DNA of 64,000 nt from Terasakiella magnetica (GTDB lineage: Bacteria > Pseudomonadota > Alphaproteobacteria > Rhodospirillales > Magnetospirillaceae). The stretch is from positions 1-64,000 of the forward strand of contig CACVCF010000445.1 of assembly GCA_902729415.1 (NCBI GenBank), read 5' to 3'. The notes under the pieces were generated by a model. That model was not told the DNA's origin and did no database searches. It worked only from the letters and a program-made list of their open reading frames with translations. Positions 44,879-59,096 of this stretch are shown piece by piece; position 1 is the stretch's first letter; each line of letters opens with the position of its first letter. Both the position numbers and the translations under genes were made by a program.

Positions 44879-46297
44879 ATGAGCTCGCTACGGCTGTGGG
44901 GTTTGACGCTTTGCCTCGCCCTTTCGTGGGCGATGTCGGCGTACGCCGCCTGCACTGTCCGACCGTCGTCCCAGGATGAACTGGGACACTGCATTTCCAG
45001 CGCCAGTGGCGGCGATGCCGTGGCGGCTTTGATGGTTGGTGATGCTTTGGCCGATGTGTCGGCCCGGATCTATGATCCCCAGAATTCGATCATATGGTGG
45101 GAAAAGGCCGCGGCCGAGGGCAGCAGCGTCGCGTTGCGCCGTCTGTTTGATACCTATTGGTACGGTCGCTCGGTTGTGCGAGACGTCGCCAAGGCCCGGC
45201 TCTATCTCGACCGTGCCGCCCAGGATGGCGCACGGTGGGCGCGGCTGGTGCAAAGTCATCTGCTGGAAATTGAGGAACCGGGGGCCGCTGCCGAGCATTA
45301 CATGGCTCTGGCGGTTGAAGGCAGCTGCCCGGCGCAATTGCGGTTGGCCCAAGGCTATGACCGGGGTGGCTGGTTGGAGAAAAACCGTTCCCAGGCCCTC
45401 TATTGGGCTATCGTGGCGGGGATGGCGGGGCGTGATCAGGCACGGGCAGAAAGCCATCCTCTGTTTGAAAGCCGCTTTCACTACGGCGATTGCTCCAACG
45501 AGTCCTACTTTCTTAAAACGGAACTCGCCAAGGCAGTGCCCCCGGATCTGCGAGCCAAGGTCGAGGCCTCGGCGGCCTCCTGGCGGCCCGGGCGCCTGCC
45601 AGAGCGCCAGGGGCCGGTCGAGGTTCCCGCTGCTCTCGGTGTCGCTCCGGCGGGACAGGGGGCTGTCGGGACTTCGGCGACCAAGCTTCCGGAATGGCGG
45701 GCGCTGCCGACAGCGCTGCATCGCCCACCCGGACGGGCCAAATTCGGAGCCGAGGAGGTCTTCGCCACGGTCAGACGATCGGTCTACGTGGTGGTGGCGG
45801 CGCGGACAGATGAGGACTTCAAGGCCAACAAGGCTCGCTTCGGTTCGGCCGTGGCCATGGATGAGCGGACCTTGGTGACCAATTGCCATGTTATCGACGA
45901 GATGGCGGTCGTGTGGCTGCGTCAGGGCAGCCAGATGATGCGGGCGACCCCCTCGGGGGCGGAGAGCGGCTCGGACCGCTGCCTGCTCAGTGTGTCCCCC
46001 GGACGGTTGTCGGCCGTGCCCGGCGTGCGCCCGTGGGAGGATCTGAAGGTTGGCGAGACTGTCTATTCCATCGGCGCACCCAAGGGGCTGGAGGCGACCT
46101 TGGGACAAGGCTTGGTCTCGGGCCTGCGTATCGTCAAGGGGATCCGTTATGTCCAGACATCAGCCCCCATCGCGCCGGGCTCATCGGGGGGCGGGCTGTT
46201 CGATGCCGCCGGGAATCTGGTGGGGATCACCACCTTTCATATCCGTGATGCCGAAGGTCTGAACTTCGCCATCGCCGCTGACGAGTATTTTCGTTAG
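44879..46297 (+). CDS. Exported Sel1-repeat / trypsin-like serine protease
   Basis: 472 residues. A signal peptide (LWGLTLCLALSWAMSAYA, cleavage near 23) is followed by Sel1/TPR-like helical repeats (about 45-190; AARLYLDRAAQDGARWARLV-like spacing, e.g. AKARLYLDRAAQDGA), a proline-rich linker (230-290) and an S1C-like protease domain. The catalytic triad is complete: His337 in LVTNCHVID, Asp366 in SDRCLLSV and Ser436 in PGSSGGGLFD, with spacing close to DegP. No PDZ domain is present. The Sel1 repeats may bind a partner or substrate. It sits alone between the rpo and str operons. Confidence 0.82.
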   Translation: MSSLRLWGLTLCLALSWAMSAYAACTVRPSSQDELGHCISSASGGDAVAALMVGDALADVSARIYDPQNSIIWWEKAAAEGSSVALRRLFDTYWYGRSVVRDVAKARLYLDRAAQDGARWARLVQSHLLEIEEPGAAAEHYMALAVEGSCPAQLRLAQGYDRGGWLEKNRSQALYWAIVAGMAGRDQARAESHPLFESRFHYGDCSNESYFLKTELAKAVPPDLRAKVEASAASWRPGRLPERQGPVEVPAALGVAPAGQGAVGTSATKLPEWRALPTALHRPPGRAKFGAEEVFATVRRSVYVVVAARTDEDFKANKARFGSAVAMDERTLVTNCHVIDEMAVVWLRQGSQMMRATPSGAESGSDRCLLSVSPGRLSAVPGVRPWEDLKVGETVYSIGAPKGLEATLGQGLVSGLRIVKGIRYVQTSAPIAPGSSGGGLFDAAGNLVGITTFHIRDAEGLNFAIAADEYFR

Positions 46298-46315
46298 AGC
46301 GCCTGGCGGCACGCC

Positions 46316-47290
46316 CTAAACATCCTTGGCGGTGTCCATGGCTTCGAAGATCCCCCGCAGGGTGAGGTCGTCGGGCTTGATATTGGCGTCGGCCACCGAG
46401 GGGGCGGGGGGGATGGCGGCAGGAAAGAATGGGCTTTCCGGTTGGATGGCGCGGGCGAAAGCATTCATGGCCCTGATCCGGGTTTCGACGGCGGAGATCT
46501 GGCTGACCGGTGGTGGCGGGGCCACTGCGGCGACCAACTGGGTCTGGGGGACGGGAATCTCCGGAATGGGGGGAGCCGGGCGGGGGGCCGGGCGCAAGGC
46601 GGCCAGATCGGCGCGGCCGGTCACGGCGGTGGACGTCGCGCTGGTTCCGCTTGGGGCCAGGGCGCTTTTGAAGCGGGCCTGCACACTCTTATAAAGGCCG
46701 GCCACGGTATTGGCCTTGCGGAATACGTCGGGGTTGGCCCTGGCGGCATCGGGCAGCAATTGATGAGCCGAATGGCGGGGGGTCGCTTCCATGCCTTCGA
46801 TGACACGGGCGGCGCCGCTGGCCCCCAGGAAGTGGGCGAGGTAAAGATCGGACGCGGTGGCGGCGCGGCCTAGGCGGTGTTCCAGGCTCTTGGCGTTGTC
46901 CTTGGCGTATTCGGCGGCCATGACCGAGGAAAATTTGGGGTCCTTGCGCAGGTCGAGAACGGCCTTCTTCAGATCCTTGTCGAGGATGTCGAGCTTGCCA
47001 TCCGGCCCCTTGATGATGGCGGCAGCCTCTTTCTCCAGGCCATGATCGGCGCCGTGCCTCCGGATCATATCCAGCCAAGTGGGTGTGGTGAACTGGAATA
47101 GACCCGAGGCGGTGGATTTGGTGTTGCGCGCCTGGGGGTTAAGGCCGCTTTCCTGGGTGGCCTGGGCCAGCAGAAAGTCGAATGAAACGCCGGTAGTATC
47201 GGCGGCCTCCCGAATCCCCGAAACAACGGGGCCGGGTTTGGGGACATCAAGGGGGGGGAGGGGGCTGATGTCGGCGGTCGGGGTCTGCAT
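46316..47290 (-). CDS. Lytic transglycosylase SLT-domain protein
   Basis: 324 residues. The SLT domain covers about 25-190, with catalytic Glu47 in AQATQESGLNPQARN and the following SGLFQFTTPTWLDMI. The C-terminal 100 residues are proline/alanine-rich and low in structure. There is no clear signal peptide, which is unusual for a peptidoglycan-cleaving enzyme and is seen in flagellar or phage-type SLT proteins. ATG 47290 has GAGG upstream; the open frame extends to 47326. It ends 18 nt from the convergent protease gene stop. Confidence 0.8.
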   Translation of the reverse strand: MQTPTADISPLPPLDVPKPGPVVSGIREAADTTGVSFDFLLAQATQESGLNPQARNTKSTASGLFQFTTPTWLDMIRRHGADHGLEKEAAAIIKGPDGKLDILDKDLKKAVLDLRKDPKFSSVMAAEYAKDNAKSLEHRLGRAATASDLYLAHFLGASGAARVIEGMEATPRHSAHQLLPDAARANPDVFRKANTVAGLYKSVQARFKSALAPSGTSATSTAVTGRADLAALRPAPRPAPPIPEIPVPQTQLVAAVAPPPPVSQISAVETRIRAMNAFARAIQPESPFFPAAIPPAPSVADANIKPDDLTLRGIFEAMDTAKDV

Positions 47291-47424
47291 GGGACGCCTC
47301 ACACTCACGAAGGACGAGACTACCATAGCAGATAATAGTTACCAGGAATCGACTCGTGACGCGGGAATCTGATCGGAGTGGTTCTCCGCCTGCCGTAGCA
47401 GCCCAAAGCCTCCGACTCTTTCTC

Positions 47425-47453
47425 TTGACGGGGGGGCTGGGGATAAATAGGAT
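47425..47453 (+). promoter_or_regulatory. Promoter of the str operon (rpsL-rpsG-fusA-tuf2)
   Basis: TTGACG (47425-47430), a 17-nt spacer and TAGGAT (47448-47453), about 185 nt before rpsL. The 347-nt region between the transglycosylase and rpsL holds no gene; a T8 run preceded by GCCGGCGGG lies at 47582-47598 and could be a leader attenuator. Confidence 0.6.
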
Positions 47454-47637
47454 GCGGGCCTTCTCGGGGGACCGGTGTCGGGCGTCCTGCCTGTATGCTG
47501 CTGCCCCGTGATTAGCGAAACAATACGCCAACGCCGAACGGGTCGGCGACCGGAAGTCAGAAACGCCCCGGTGGTTAAGCTGCCGGCGGGTTTTTTTTCT
47601 GGTTTGTACCGATGCCGTGTGAAGGGAAAGTGACTGA

Positions 47638-48494
<857 letters not shown>

Positions 48495-48515
48495 CACCGA
48501 GCACCGAGTAGATTC

Positions 48516-50600
<2,085 letters not shown>

Positions 50601-50633
50601 GTACGAACCCAATCGAGGACGGAGTAAGAGACA

Positions 50634-51824
<1,191 letters not shown>

Positions 51825-51853
51825 TTGCCAAGGGCGGCGAGTCACTGTATAAG
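51825..51853 (+). promoter_or_regulatory. S10 operon promoter
   Basis: TTGCCA (51825-51830), a 17-nt spacer and TATAAG (51848-51853), starting on the base after the tuf2 stop codon. Transcription would begin near 51860, leaving a leader of about 135 nt before rpsJ. Confidence 0.6.
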
Positions 51854-51883
51854 CTCGCCTTCGGCATTGACCGAACCCGAAAA

Positions 51884-51908
51884 AACCGCCTCCCCCAAGG
51901 AGGCGGTT
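51884..51908 (+). terminator. Attenuator-like hairpin in the S10 leader
   Basis: A perfect 10-bp stem AACCGCCTCC / GGAGGCGGTT with a CCCAA loop, preceded by an A-run and followed by CGTTTCG. It could terminate str readthrough or attenuate the S10 message, but the T-run is short. Confidence 0.55.
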
Positions 51909-51948
51909 CGTTTCGGGGAGTTCTTTGAACTGGACTGTTTACACCGAT

Positions 51949-51969
51949 CGGCGCCCCGATGGGGCGCCG
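51949..51969 (+). promoter_or_regulatory. Hairpin close to rpsJ start, possible translational control element
   Basis: A perfect 9-bp stem CGGCGCCCC / GGGGCGCCG with a 3-nt loop, 25 nt before the rpsJ ATG. In E. coli the S10 leader is regulated by L4; whether this structure has that role is not known. Confidence 0.4.
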
Positions 51970-51994
51970 TTCCGATTTGACGGATGACTTGAAC

Positions 51995-52303
51995 ATGGAA
52001 AGCCAGAACATCCGCATCCGCCTCAAGGCCTTCGATCACCGCGTGCTGGATCAGTCCACCCGCGAGATCGTGAATACCGCCAAGAGGACCGGGGCGCAGG
52101 TGCGCGGACCGATCCCGCTTCCGAGCCGGATCGAGAAGTTCACCGTCAACCGTAGCCCGCACATCGACAAGAAGTCGCGCGAGCAGTTCGAAATTCGTAC
52201 GCACAAGCGTCTCCTGGACATCGTCGATCCGACGCCCCAGACCGTTGATGCGCTCATGAAGCTCGACCTGGCCGCTGGCGTCGACGTCGAGATTAAGCTC
52301 TAA
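51995..52303 (+). CDS. rpsJ: 30S ribosomal protein S10
   Basis: 102 residues. [20 protein letters not shown] and [20 protein letters not shown] identify S10, which also acts as NusE in antitermination. ATG 51995 gives [13 protein letters not shown]; the frame is open to 51959 across the hairpin. First gene of the S10 operon. Confidence 0.97.
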   Translation: MESQNIRIRLKAFDHRVLDQSTREIVNTAKRTGAQVRGPIPLPSRIEKFTVNRSPHIDKKSREQFEIRTHKRLLDIVDPTPQTVDALMKLDLAAGVDVEIKL

Positions 52304-52316
52304 GGATAAATCAACG

Positions 52317-53039
52317 ATGCGATCCGGTCTCATCGCCCAGAAGGTCGGCATGACGAGGATCTTCACCGAGGACGGCACCCATGTGCCCGTCACCGTGTTG
52401 AAGGTCGACACCTGTCAGGTGGTCTCGACCCGCTCTGTGGAAACCGACGGCTACATTGCCGTTCAGCTCGGCGCTGGCGTTGCCAAGGTGAAGAACGTGA
52501 GCAAGCCTGCTCGCGCTCACTTCGCCAAGGCCAAGGTCGAGCCGAAAAAGAAGGTCGTGGAGTTCCGCGTGACCGCCGAGAATATTCTCGAGGTCGGTGC
52601 CGAGCTCTCCGCCGCCCACTTCGTCCCCGGTCAGTTCGTGGACGTCACCGGCACCACCATCGGCAAGGGCTTTGCCGGTGTGATGAAGCGCCATAACTTC
52701 CGTGGTCTCGAAGCCACGCACGGCGTTTCCGTATCGCACCGCTCGCACGGCTCCACCGGCCAGCGCCAGGACCCCGGTCGGGTGTTCAAGGGCAAGAAGA
52801 TGGCTGGTCACATGGGTGACGTGCAGGTGACCACTCAGAACCTCAAGGTGGTGTCGACCGACGCCGACCGCGGTCTGATCCTGGTTAAGGGATCGGTTCC
52901 TGGTCACGAGGGGACTTGGGTGCTCATCCGCGACGCGGTGAAGCGCAAGCTGCCTGAAGGTGTGCCGTTCCCGGCCGCGTTCAAGCAGGCTGGTGCTGCC
53001 ACCGCCGAGGCTCCCGCGGCCGATGCTGGCGAGCAGTAA
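52317..53039 (+). CDS. rplC: 50S ribosomal protein L3
   Basis: 240 residues. [20 protein letters not shown] and [20 protein letters not shown] are L3 text, the latter reaching toward the peptidyl-transferase centre. The alanine-rich C-terminal tail (about 20 residues) is longer than in E. coli (209 residues), a common alphaproteobacterial feature. 13 nt after rpsJ. Confidence 0.97.
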   Translation: MRSGLIAQKVGMTRIFTEDGTHVPVTVLKVDTCQVVSTRSVETDGYIAVQLGAGVAKVKNVSKPARAHFAKAKVEPKKKVVEFRVTAENILEVGAELSAAHFVPGQFVDVTGTTIGKGFAGVMKRHNFRGLEATHGVSVSHRSHGSTGQRQDPGRVFKGKKMAGHMGDVQVTTQNLKVVSTDADRGLILVKGSVPGHEGTWVLIRDAVKRKLPEGVPFPAAFKQAGAATAEAPAADAGEQ

Positions 53040-53051
53040 GGAAACACGGCG

Positions 53052-53669
53052 ATGAAGACGAACGTAATCAGCCTGGACAACCAGACCGTCGGCGAGATCG
53101 AGTTGGCCGACGACGTGTTTGGCCTGCCGGTGCGCACGGACATTCTGTTCCGTGCGGTGAACTGGCAGCTGGCCAAGCGCCAGTCCGGCAATCATAAGAC
53201 CAAGGGGATCTCCGAGATCTCTGGCACCACCAAGAAGCCCTTCAATCAGAAGGGTGGCGGTCGTGCCCGTCAGGGTAGCCTGCGCAGCGCCCAGTTCCGT
53301 GGTGGCGCAACCATTTTCGGCCCGGTGGTGCGTTCCCACGCCCACGACCTGCCGAAGAAGGTCCGTAAGCTGGCTCTGAAGACCGCTCTGTCGGCCAAGG
53401 CCAAGGACGGCAAGTTGGTGGTGCTCGACACCGCTGCTGCCTCCAGCCCCAAGACCAAGGAGATGGTGGCGCGCCTGTCGAAGCTCGGCCTGAATTCGGT
53501 GCTGTTCATTGACGGTGCCGTGGACGGCAACTTCGCGCTGGCCACTCGCAACATCCCCTATGTGGATGTGCTGCCGCAGGTGGGCGCCAACGTCTACGAC
53601 ATCCTGCGCCGCGACACCCTGGTCCTGACCAAGGATGCGGTGCAAGCCCTGGAGGCTCGCCTGAAATGA
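53052..53669 (+). CDS. rplD: 50S ribosomal protein L4
   Basis: 205 residues. [20 protein letters not shown] and [20 protein letters not shown] form the extended loop lining the exit tunnel. In E. coli L4 represses its own operon. Its stop overlaps the rplW start (ATGA at 53666-53669). Confidence 0.97.
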   Translation: MKTNVISLDNQTVGEIELADDVFGLPVRTDILFRAVNWQLAKRQSGNHKTKGISEISGTTKKPFNQKGGGRARQGSLRSAQFRGGATIFGPVVRSHAHDLPKKVRKLALKTALSAKAKDGKLVVLDTAAASSPKTKEMVARLSKLGLNSVLFIDGAVDGNFALATRNIPYVDVLPQVGANVYDILRRDTLVLTKDAVQALEARLK

Positions 53670-53974
53670 GCAAGCTCGTCATCAGCAAGGAGCGGATGTA
53701 CGACATCGTCCGTTCTCCCGTGATCACCGAAAAGGCGACCATGGGGTCTGAATTCCGCCAGGTGACCTTCCGGGTTCCGCTCGAGGCTTCCAAGCCGGAG
53801 ATCAAGGCTGCCGTCGAAGGTATCTTCGGCGTCAAGGTCTCTGCCGTGAACACCCTGATCTCCAAGGGTAAGGTCAAGCGGTTCCGCGGTCGCATCGGGC
53901 AGCGCAGCGACGTCAAGAAGGCGATCGTTACCCTGGCCGAAGGCCACTCCATCGACGTGACCACGGGAGTCTGA
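53666..53974 (+). CDS. rplW: 50S ribosomal protein L23
   Basis: 102 residues. [20 protein letters not shown] and [20 protein letters not shown] identify L23, which sits at the tunnel exit and docks SRP and trigger factor. It starts inside the rplD stop codon and ends 4 nt before rplB, so it is translationally coupled on both sides. Confidence 0.96.
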   Translation: MSKLVISKERMYDIVRSPVITEKATMGSEFRQVTFRVPLEASKPEIKAAVEGIFGVKVSAVNTLISKGKVKRFRGRIGQRSDVKKAIVTLAEGHSIDVTTGV

Positions 53975-53978
53975 CGCC

Positions 53979-54806
53979 ATGGCACTGAAGACATTCAAGC
54001 CGACGACGCCAGGCCGCCGCCAGCTGGTCCTGGTGGACCGGTCGGAGCTGTGGAAGGGCAAGCCCGAAAAGAGCCTGACCGAAGGTCTGCGCTCCAAGGG
54101 TGGTCGTAACAACACCGGTCGTATCACCATGCGCTGGCGTGGCGGCGGGCATAAGCGCCGCTACCGCCTGATCGATTTCAAGCGCAACAAGTTCGATATG
54201 CCCGCCACCGTCGAGCGGTTGGAATACGATCCCAACCGTACCGCTTTCATCGCCCTGGTGTCGTATGCCGACGGCGAGAAGCGTTACATCATCGCGCCGC
54301 AGCGGCTTGCCGTGGGCGACGTGGTGGTCGCCGCCGAGAAGGCCGATATTAAGCCGGGCAACGCCATGCCGCTGAAGAACATCCCCGTTGGCACCATCGT
54401 GCACAACGTGGAGCTCAAGGCCGGCAAGGGCGCCCAGATGGCTCGTTCGGCCGGCACCTACGTGCAGCTGGTCGGCAAGGATCAGGGCTATGCCCAGCTC
54501 CGTCTGTCGTCGGGTGAGCTTCGCATGGTGCGCGGCGAGTGCATGGCTACCATCGGTGCCGTGTCCAACCCCGACCAGCAGAACGTCTCGCTGGGCAAGG
54601 CTGGTCGCGCCGTTTGGCTGGGCCGTCGTCCGAGCGTCCGCGGTGTGGCCATGAACCCCATCGATCACCCGCATGGCGGCGGCGAAGGCCGTACGTCGGG
54701 CGGCCGTCACCCGGTCACTCCGTGGGGCAAGCCGACCAAGGGTAAGAAGACCCGTAGCAACAAGAAGACGGACCGGCTGATCATGCGCCGCCGTCAACAG
54801 CAGTAG
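53979..54806 (+). CDS. rplB: 50S ribosomal protein L2
   Basis: 275 residues. [20 protein letters not shown] near the N-terminus and [20 protein letters not shown] near the C-terminus carry the conserved histidine important for peptidyl transfer. Typical length. Fourth of the tight rplC-D-W-B run. Confidence 0.98.
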   Translation: MALKTFKPTTPGRRQLVLVDRSELWKGKPEKSLTEGLRSKGGRNNTGRITMRWRGGGHKRRYRLIDFKRNKFDMPATVERLEYDPNRTAFIALVSYADGEKRYIIAPQRLAVGDVVVAAEKADIKPGNAMPLKNIPVGTIVHNVELKAGKGAQMARSAGTYVQLVGKDQGYAQLRLSSGELRMVRGECMATIGAVSNPDQQNVSLGKAGRAVWLGRRPSVRGVAMNPIDHPHGGGEGRTSGGRHPVTPWGKPTKGKKTRSNKKTDRLIMRRRQQQ

Positions 54807-54817
54807 GAGGGACGAGA

Positions 54818-55096
54818 ATGGCTCGTTCCGTTTGGAAAGGCCCCTTCCTCGACGGCTATATGCTGACCAAGGCCGACAAGGCCCGGGCCAGCGGCCGCAA
54901 CGAGGTCATCAAGATCTGGTCGCGTCGTTCGACCATTCTGCCGCAGTTCGTCGGGTTGACGTTTGGCGTCTACAACGGCCAGAAGTTCATCCCCGTGCTG
55001 GTGACCGAGAACATGATCGGTCACAAGTTCGGTGAGTTCTCGCCGACCCGCACGTTCTACGGCCACGCGGTCGACAAGAAGGCGAAGAGGAAGTAG
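54818..55096 (+). CDS. rpsS: 30S ribosomal protein S19
   Basis: 92 residues. [20 protein letters not shown] and [20 protein letters not shown] are S19 text. It binds 16S rRNA in the 30S head with S13. TAGGAGGGACGAG precedes the ATG; rplV begins 2 nt after the stop. Confidence 0.97.
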   Translation: MARSVWKGPFLDGYMLTKADKARASGRNEVIKIWSRRSTILPQFVGLTFGVYNGQKFIPVLVTENMIGHKFGEFSPTRTFYGHAVDKKAKRK

Positions 55097-55098
55097 CC

Positions 55099-55485
55099 AT
55101 GGGCAAAAAACCCGCAGAACGTGTGTTGGCGGATACCGAGGCGAAGGCGTTTGCCGCTGCCATCCGCACCAGCCCGCGCAAGCTCAACCTGGTTGCCGAG
55201 AGCATCCGTGGTCTCAAGGCCGAGGTGGCGCTGAATGCCCTTACCTTCTCCAAGCGGCGTATCGCCGTGGTGGTGAAGAGTGTGTTGCAGTCGGCCATCG
55301 CCAATGCCGAGAACAACCATCAGCTCGACGTTGACCGGCTCTACGTCGCCGAAGCCCATGTGGGTAAGGCCATGGTCATGAAGCGTTGGCGGGCCCGTGC
55401 CCGTGGGCGGACTGGCCGGATCGAAAAGCCGTTCAGCAATCTGACCGTCATCGTGCGCGAACGCGCCGAAGCGGCGGGGGAGTAA
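55099..55485 (+). CDS. rplV: 50S ribosomal protein L22
   Basis: 128 residues. [20 protein letters not shown] and the loop text [20 protein letters not shown], which reaches into the exit tunnel and is a site of macrolide-resistance changes in other bacteria; no duplication or deletion is seen. The N-terminus is about 15 residues longer than E. coli L22. Confidence 0.96.
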   Translation: MGKKPAERVLADTEAKAFAAAIRTSPRKLNLVAESIRGLKAEVALNALTFSKRRIAVVVKSVLQSAIANAENNHQLDVDRLYVAEAHVGKAMVMKRWRARARGRTGRIEKPFSNLTVIVRERAEAAGE

Positions 55486-55489
55486 TCAG

Positions 55490-56173
55490 ATGGGTCAGAA
55501 AGTCAATCCGATCGGCCTTCGCGTCGGCATCAACCGCACCTGGGACTCCCGGTGGTTCGCGGATGAGACCTATGCGAAGCTGTTGCACGAGGATCTGAAG
55601 CTCCGCAAGTATCTGCGCGAGAAGCTGGCTCAGGCCGGTGTCTCTCGCGTGGTGATCGAGCGGCCGGCTAAGAAGGCGCGCATCACCATTCACACCGCCC
55701 GTCCCGGCGTTGTGATCGGCAAGAAGGGCGCCGACATCGAGGTACTCCGCAAGGAGCTGTCCAAGATGACCGGTGGCGAGGTTCACCTCAACATCGTCGA
55801 GATCCGTAAGCCGGAATTGGACGCCCAGCTGGTGGCTGAGAGCATTGCTCAGCAGCTCGAGCGTCGCGTCGCCTTCCGCCGCGCCATGAAGCGTGCGGTT
55901 CAGTCGGCCATGCGTCTGGGGGCCCAGGGCATTCGTATCAACTGCTCCGGTCGTCTCGGCGGTGCCGAAATCGCCCGCATGGAGTGGTACCGCGAAGGCC
56001 GCGTGCCTCTGCACACGTTGCGCGCCGATGTGGATTACGGCGTTGCCACGGCCCAGACCACGTACGGGGCTTGCGGTGTGAAGGTGTGGGTATTCAAGGG
56101 CGAGATCCTCGCCCATGACCCCATGGCCCAGGATAAGCGCGCTGCGGGCGAGACCGCCCCGGCGAGCCGGTGA
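55490..56173 (+). CDS. rpsC: 30S ribosomal protein S3
   Basis: 227 residues. [20 protein letters not shown], the KH-domain text [20 protein letters not shown] and the C-terminal [20 protein letters not shown] identify S3, part of the mRNA entry tunnel and helicase site. 4 nt after rplV. Confidence 0.97.
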   Translation: MGQKVNPIGLRVGINRTWDSRWFADETYAKLLHEDLKLRKYLREKLAQAGVSRVVIERPAKKARITIHTARPGVVIGKKGADIEVLRKELSKMTGGEVHLNIVEIRKPELDAQLVAESIAQQLERRVAFRRAMKRAVQSAMRLGAQGIRINCSGRLGGAEIARMEWYREGRVPLHTLRADVDYGVATAQTTYGACGVKVWVFKGEILAHDPMAQDKRAAGETAPASR

Positions 56174-56190
56174 TCGGAAGGGTTTGAGAG

Positions 56191-56607
56191 ATGCTTTCGC
56201 CCAAGCGTACTAAATTCCGCAAGGCTCATAAGGGCCGGATCAAGGGAGTGACCAAAGGTGGGTCGGCCCTGAACTTCGGCGCCTATGGCCTCAAGGCCTT
56301 GGAGCCGGAGCGGATTACGGCCCGTCAGATCGAAGCCGCCCGTCGTGCCTTGACCCGTCATATGAAGCGTCAAGGCCGCGTGTGGATCCGTATCTTCCCG
56401 GACCTGCCCGTTTCCAGCAAGCCCGCCGAAGTCCGCATGGGCTCCGGTAAGGGCGCGCCCGAATTCTGGGTCGCTCGTGTCGCCCCCGGCCGCATCCTCT
56501 TCGAAGTGGATGGCGTTTCGGAGGAGATCGCGCGTCACGGTTTCGCGCTGGCGGCTGCCAAGCTGCCGATTAAGACCAAGTTCGTCGTCCGCATCGGGGA
56601 GATCTGA
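56191..56607 (+). CDS. rplP: 50S ribosomal protein L16
   Basis: 138 residues. [20 protein letters not shown] and [20 protein letters not shown]; the arginine hydroxylated in E. coli L16 lies in the second segment. L16 contacts the A-site tRNA elbow. 17 nt after rpsC. Confidence 0.97.
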   Translation: MLSPKRTKFRKAHKGRIKGVTKGGSALNFGAYGLKALEPERITARQIEAARRALTRHMKRQGRVWIRIFPDLPVSSKPAEVRMGSGKGAPEFWVARVAPGRILFEVDGVSEEIARHGFALAAAKLPIKTKFVVRIGEI

Positions 56608-56610
56608 GCC

Positions 56611-56814
56611 ATGGCGACCAAGGCTGCCGATCTGCGCCAGAAGACTCCCGACCAGCTCAAGGAGCGGGTCGTGGAGCTCAAGAAGGAGCAGTTCAACCTT
56701 CGCTTCCAGAAGGCCTCTGGCCAGCTGGAAAATACCGCCCGGGTGCGCGCGGTGCGTCGTGAAATCGCGACCATCAAGACGCTGCTCGGCGAGCGCGCCA
56801 AAAGCGCGTCTTAA
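56611..56814 (+). CDS. rpmC: 50S ribosomal protein L29
   Basis: 67 residues, two helices: [20 protein letters not shown] and [20 protein letters not shown]. Located near the tunnel exit next to L23. 3 nt after rplP. Confidence 0.95.
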   Translation: MATKAADLRQKTPDQLKERVVELKKEQFNLRFQKASGQLENTARVRAVRREIATIKTLLGERAKSAS

Positions 56815-56828
56815 GGAGACCACGCGAA

Positions 56829-57068
56829 ATGCCGAAGCGCATTCTTCAAGGGGTCGTGGTGAGCGACAAGATGGATAAGACCGTGGTGGTACGTGTCGAG
56901 CGACGCGTTATGCACCCGATCTATAAGAAGTTCATCCGTCGTTCCAAGAAGTACCACGCCCACGACGAAAACAACGTTTTCAAGGCCGGCGATACCATTC
57001 GCATCCGCGAGTGCCGCCCTCTCTCGAAGACCAAGTGCTGGGAAGTGATCGTCGAGCCCGCGGCTTGA
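56829..57068 (+). CDS. rpsQ: 30S ribosomal protein S17
   Basis: 79 residues. [20 protein letters not shown] and [20 protein letters not shown] are S17 OB-fold text. Early assembly protein of the 30S body. Last gene of the S10 part of the cluster in the E. coli arrangement. Confidence 0.96.
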   Translation: MPKRILQGVVVSDKMDKTVVVRVERRVMHPIYKKFIRRSKKYHAHDENNVFKAGDTIRIRECRPLSKTKCWEVIVEPAA

Positions 57069-57099
57069 CGATCGCAAACTGGAATAAGGAAGGCACATC

Positions 57100-57468
57100 A
57101 TGATCCAGATGCAAACCAACCTGGACGTCGCCGATAATTCGGGTGCCCGCCGGGTGCAGTGCATCAAGGTGTTGGGCGGTTCGCACCGTACCATCGCCAC
57201 GGTGGGCGACGTCATTGTCGTTTCCATCAAGGAGGCGATCCCGCGCGGTCGTGTGAAGAAGGGTGACGTCCATCGTGCCGTCATCGTTCGCACCGCGAAG
57301 GAAATTCGTCGGGCCGACGGCTCGGCGATTCGGTTCGACACCAATGCCGCCGTGCTGATCAACAAGCAGGGCGAACCCATTGGCACCCGTATTTTCGGGC
57401 CGGTCACCCGTGAGCTTCGCGGTAAGAAGTTCATGAAAATCATCTCTCTGGCGCCGGAGGTGCTCTAA
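57100..57468 (+). CDS. rplN: 50S ribosomal protein L14
   Basis: 122 residues. [20 protein letters not shown] and [20 protein letters not shown] are L14 signature text. It corresponds to the first gene of the spc operon in E. coli; 31 nt separate it from rpsQ, with no terminator or promoter visible, so S10 and spc seem to be one transcript here. Confidence 0.97.
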   Translation: MIQMQTNLDVADNSGARRVQCIKVLGGSHRTIATVGDVIVVSIKEAIPRGRVKKGDVHRAVIVRTAKEIRRADGSAIRFDTNAAVLINKQGEPIGTRIFGPVTRELRGKKFMKIISLAPEVL

Positions 57469-57789
57469 ATGTCCTCCCTCAATGTCAAGAAGGGTGATCA
57501 GGTTATCGTCCTCGCCGGTAAGGACAAGGGCAAGAAGGGCGAAGTCATCTCCGCCTCGCCCAAGGAGCAGCGCGTCGTCGTGCGGGGTGTGAACCTCGTG
57601 AAGCGCCATACCCGTCCGTCCGCCACCAACCAGGGTGGGATCGTGGAGAAGGAGGCGGCTATTCACGTCTCCAACGTCGCCCACGTCGACCCCAAGGATG
57701 GCAAGGCGACCCGTATCGGTCACAAAACCCTCGAAGACGGTCGGAAAGTGCGCATCGCGCGCCGTTCCGGCGAAGTCATCGACCGGTAG
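57469..57789 (+). CDS. rplX: 50S ribosomal protein L24
   Basis: 106 residues. [20 protein letters not shown] is the KOW motif; [20 protein letters not shown] follows. Early 50S assembly protein at the tunnel exit. Its ATG immediately follows the rplN stop codon. Confidence 0.96.
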   Translation: MSSLNVKKGDQVIVLAGKDKGKKGEVISASPKEQRVVVRGVNLVKRHTRPSATNQGGIVEKEAAIHVSNVAHVDPKDGKATRIGHKTLEDGRKVRIARRSGEVIDR

Positions 57790-57808
57790 TGGGAAAGGAC
57801 ACTTAAAG

Positions 57809-58348
57809 ATGGCCCGTTTGCGCAAGCACTACGACACCGCCGTCAAGCCGGCGCTGCAGAAGGAGTTCAACTATGCGAACCCCATGCAGATTCCGAAGCT
57901 GACGAAGATCGTCATCAATATGGGCGTGGGCGAAGCTGCCCAGGACGCCAAGAAAATCGAATCGGCCGTGGCCGAGTTGACCCTCATCGCCGGTCAGAAG
58001 CCGGTGGTGACCAAGGCCAAGACCTCCATCGCGCAGTTCAAGCTGCGCGAGGGCCAGGTCGTTGGTTGTAAGGTTACTCTTCGCGCCGAACGCATGTACG
58101 AGTTCCTCGACCGCTTGATCAACATCGCCCTGCCGCGTGTCCGCGATTTCCGCGGTGTTCCCGGCAAGAGCTTCGATGGCCGTGGCAACTATTCCATGGG
58201 TCTCAAGGAGCAACTCGTCTTCCCCGAAATCGACTATGATAAGGTCGAGACCACTCGGGGTATGGACATCATCTTCGTCACGACTGCCGAGACCAATGAG
58301 GAAGCCAAGGCGCTCCTCAAGGGCTTCGACATGCCGTTCGTGGCTTGA
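57809..58348 (+). CDS. rplE: 50S ribosomal protein L5
   Basis: 179 residues. [20 protein letters not shown] and [20 protein letters not shown] identify L5, which binds 5S rRNA in the central protuberance. ATG 57809 gives [16 protein letters not shown]; the open frame upstream lies in rplX and is spurious. Confidence 0.97.
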   Translation: MARLRKHYDTAVKPALQKEFNYANPMQIPKLTKIVINMGVGEAAQDAKKIESAVAELTLIAGQKPVVTKAKTSIAQFKLREGQVVGCKVTLRAERMYEFLDRLINIALPRVRDFRGVPGKSFDGRGNYSMGLKEQLVFPEIDYDKVETTRGMDIIFVTTAETNEEAKALLKGFDMPFVA

Positions 58349-58363
58349 GTGGAGTTATAGGCA

Positions 58364-58669
58364 ATGGCTAAGATCAGCTCCGTCGAGCGCAACAAGAAGC
58401 GCGAGCGCATGGCAAAGCAATTTGCCGACCGCCGCGCTAAGTTGAAGGCGGTCGCCAACAACCGTGAAACCAGCCCGGAGGAGCGCTTCGAAGCCTCCCT
58501 GAAGCTGGCCGAGCTGCCCCGCAATTCGTCCAAGGTTCGCGTGCGTCTGCGCTGCGAAGTGACCGGGCGTTCGCGCGGCAACTATCGCAAGTTCAAACTG
58601 TGCCGGATTAAGCTGCGCGAGCTCGCCTCGCAGGGCCAGATTCCCGGCATGGTCAAGTCCAGCTGGTAA
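58364..58669 (+). CDS. rpsN: 30S ribosomal protein S14
   Basis: 101 residues, the long zinc-free (C-minus) form. [20 protein letters not shown] and [20 protein letters not shown]; the remaining cysteines do not form a CxxC pair. 15 nt after rplE. Confidence 0.96.
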   Translation: MAKISSVERNKKRERMAKQFADRRAKLKAVANNRETSPEERFEASLKLAELPRNSSKVRVRLRCEVTGRSRGNYRKFKLCRIKLRELASQGQIPGMVKSSW

Positions 58670-58684
58670 GGGAGGGCGTAATCC

Positions 58685-59083
58685 ATGTCGATGACCGATC
58701 CTCTCGGCGATATGCTCACCCGCATCCGTAACGGACAGCGGGCGAACAAAGCCACCGTCAAGTCGCCGGCGTCGAGCCTGCGTGCCAACGTTCTCGAAGT
58801 GCTGAAGCGCGAAGGTTACATTCGCGGCTATTCACGCCTCGATGTGCGTCCCGGCATTGCCGAGCTCAACATCGAACTCAAGTATCACGAGGGTCAGCCG
58901 GTGATTAAGGAGATCGGCCGCGTGTCCACTCCGGGCCGCCGCGTCTACTCCAAGATCGCCGACCTTCGCCGCGTTGCCAACGGGTTGGGGATTACCATCC
59001 TCTCTACCCCGCGGGGCGTGATGTCCGACGCTGAGGCTCGCGCCCAGAATGTCGGCGGCGAAGTCCTCTGCGAAGTGTTCTAA
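58685..59083 (+). CDS. rpsH: 30S ribosomal protein S8
   Basis: 132 residues. [20 protein letters not shown] at the N-terminus and [20 protein letters not shown] near the C-terminus. Binds helix 21 of 16S rRNA and in E. coli represses the spc operon. An alternative start one codon pair later (MTDPLG) is possible. Confidence 0.97.
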   Translation: MSMTDPLGDMLTRIRNGQRANKATVKSPASSLRANVLEVLKREGYIRGYSRLDVRPGIAELNIELKYHEGQPVIKEIGRVSTPGRRVYSKIADLRRVANGLGITILSTPRGVMSDAEARAQNVGGEVLCEVF

Positions 59084-59096
59084 GGAGGGCATTCTT

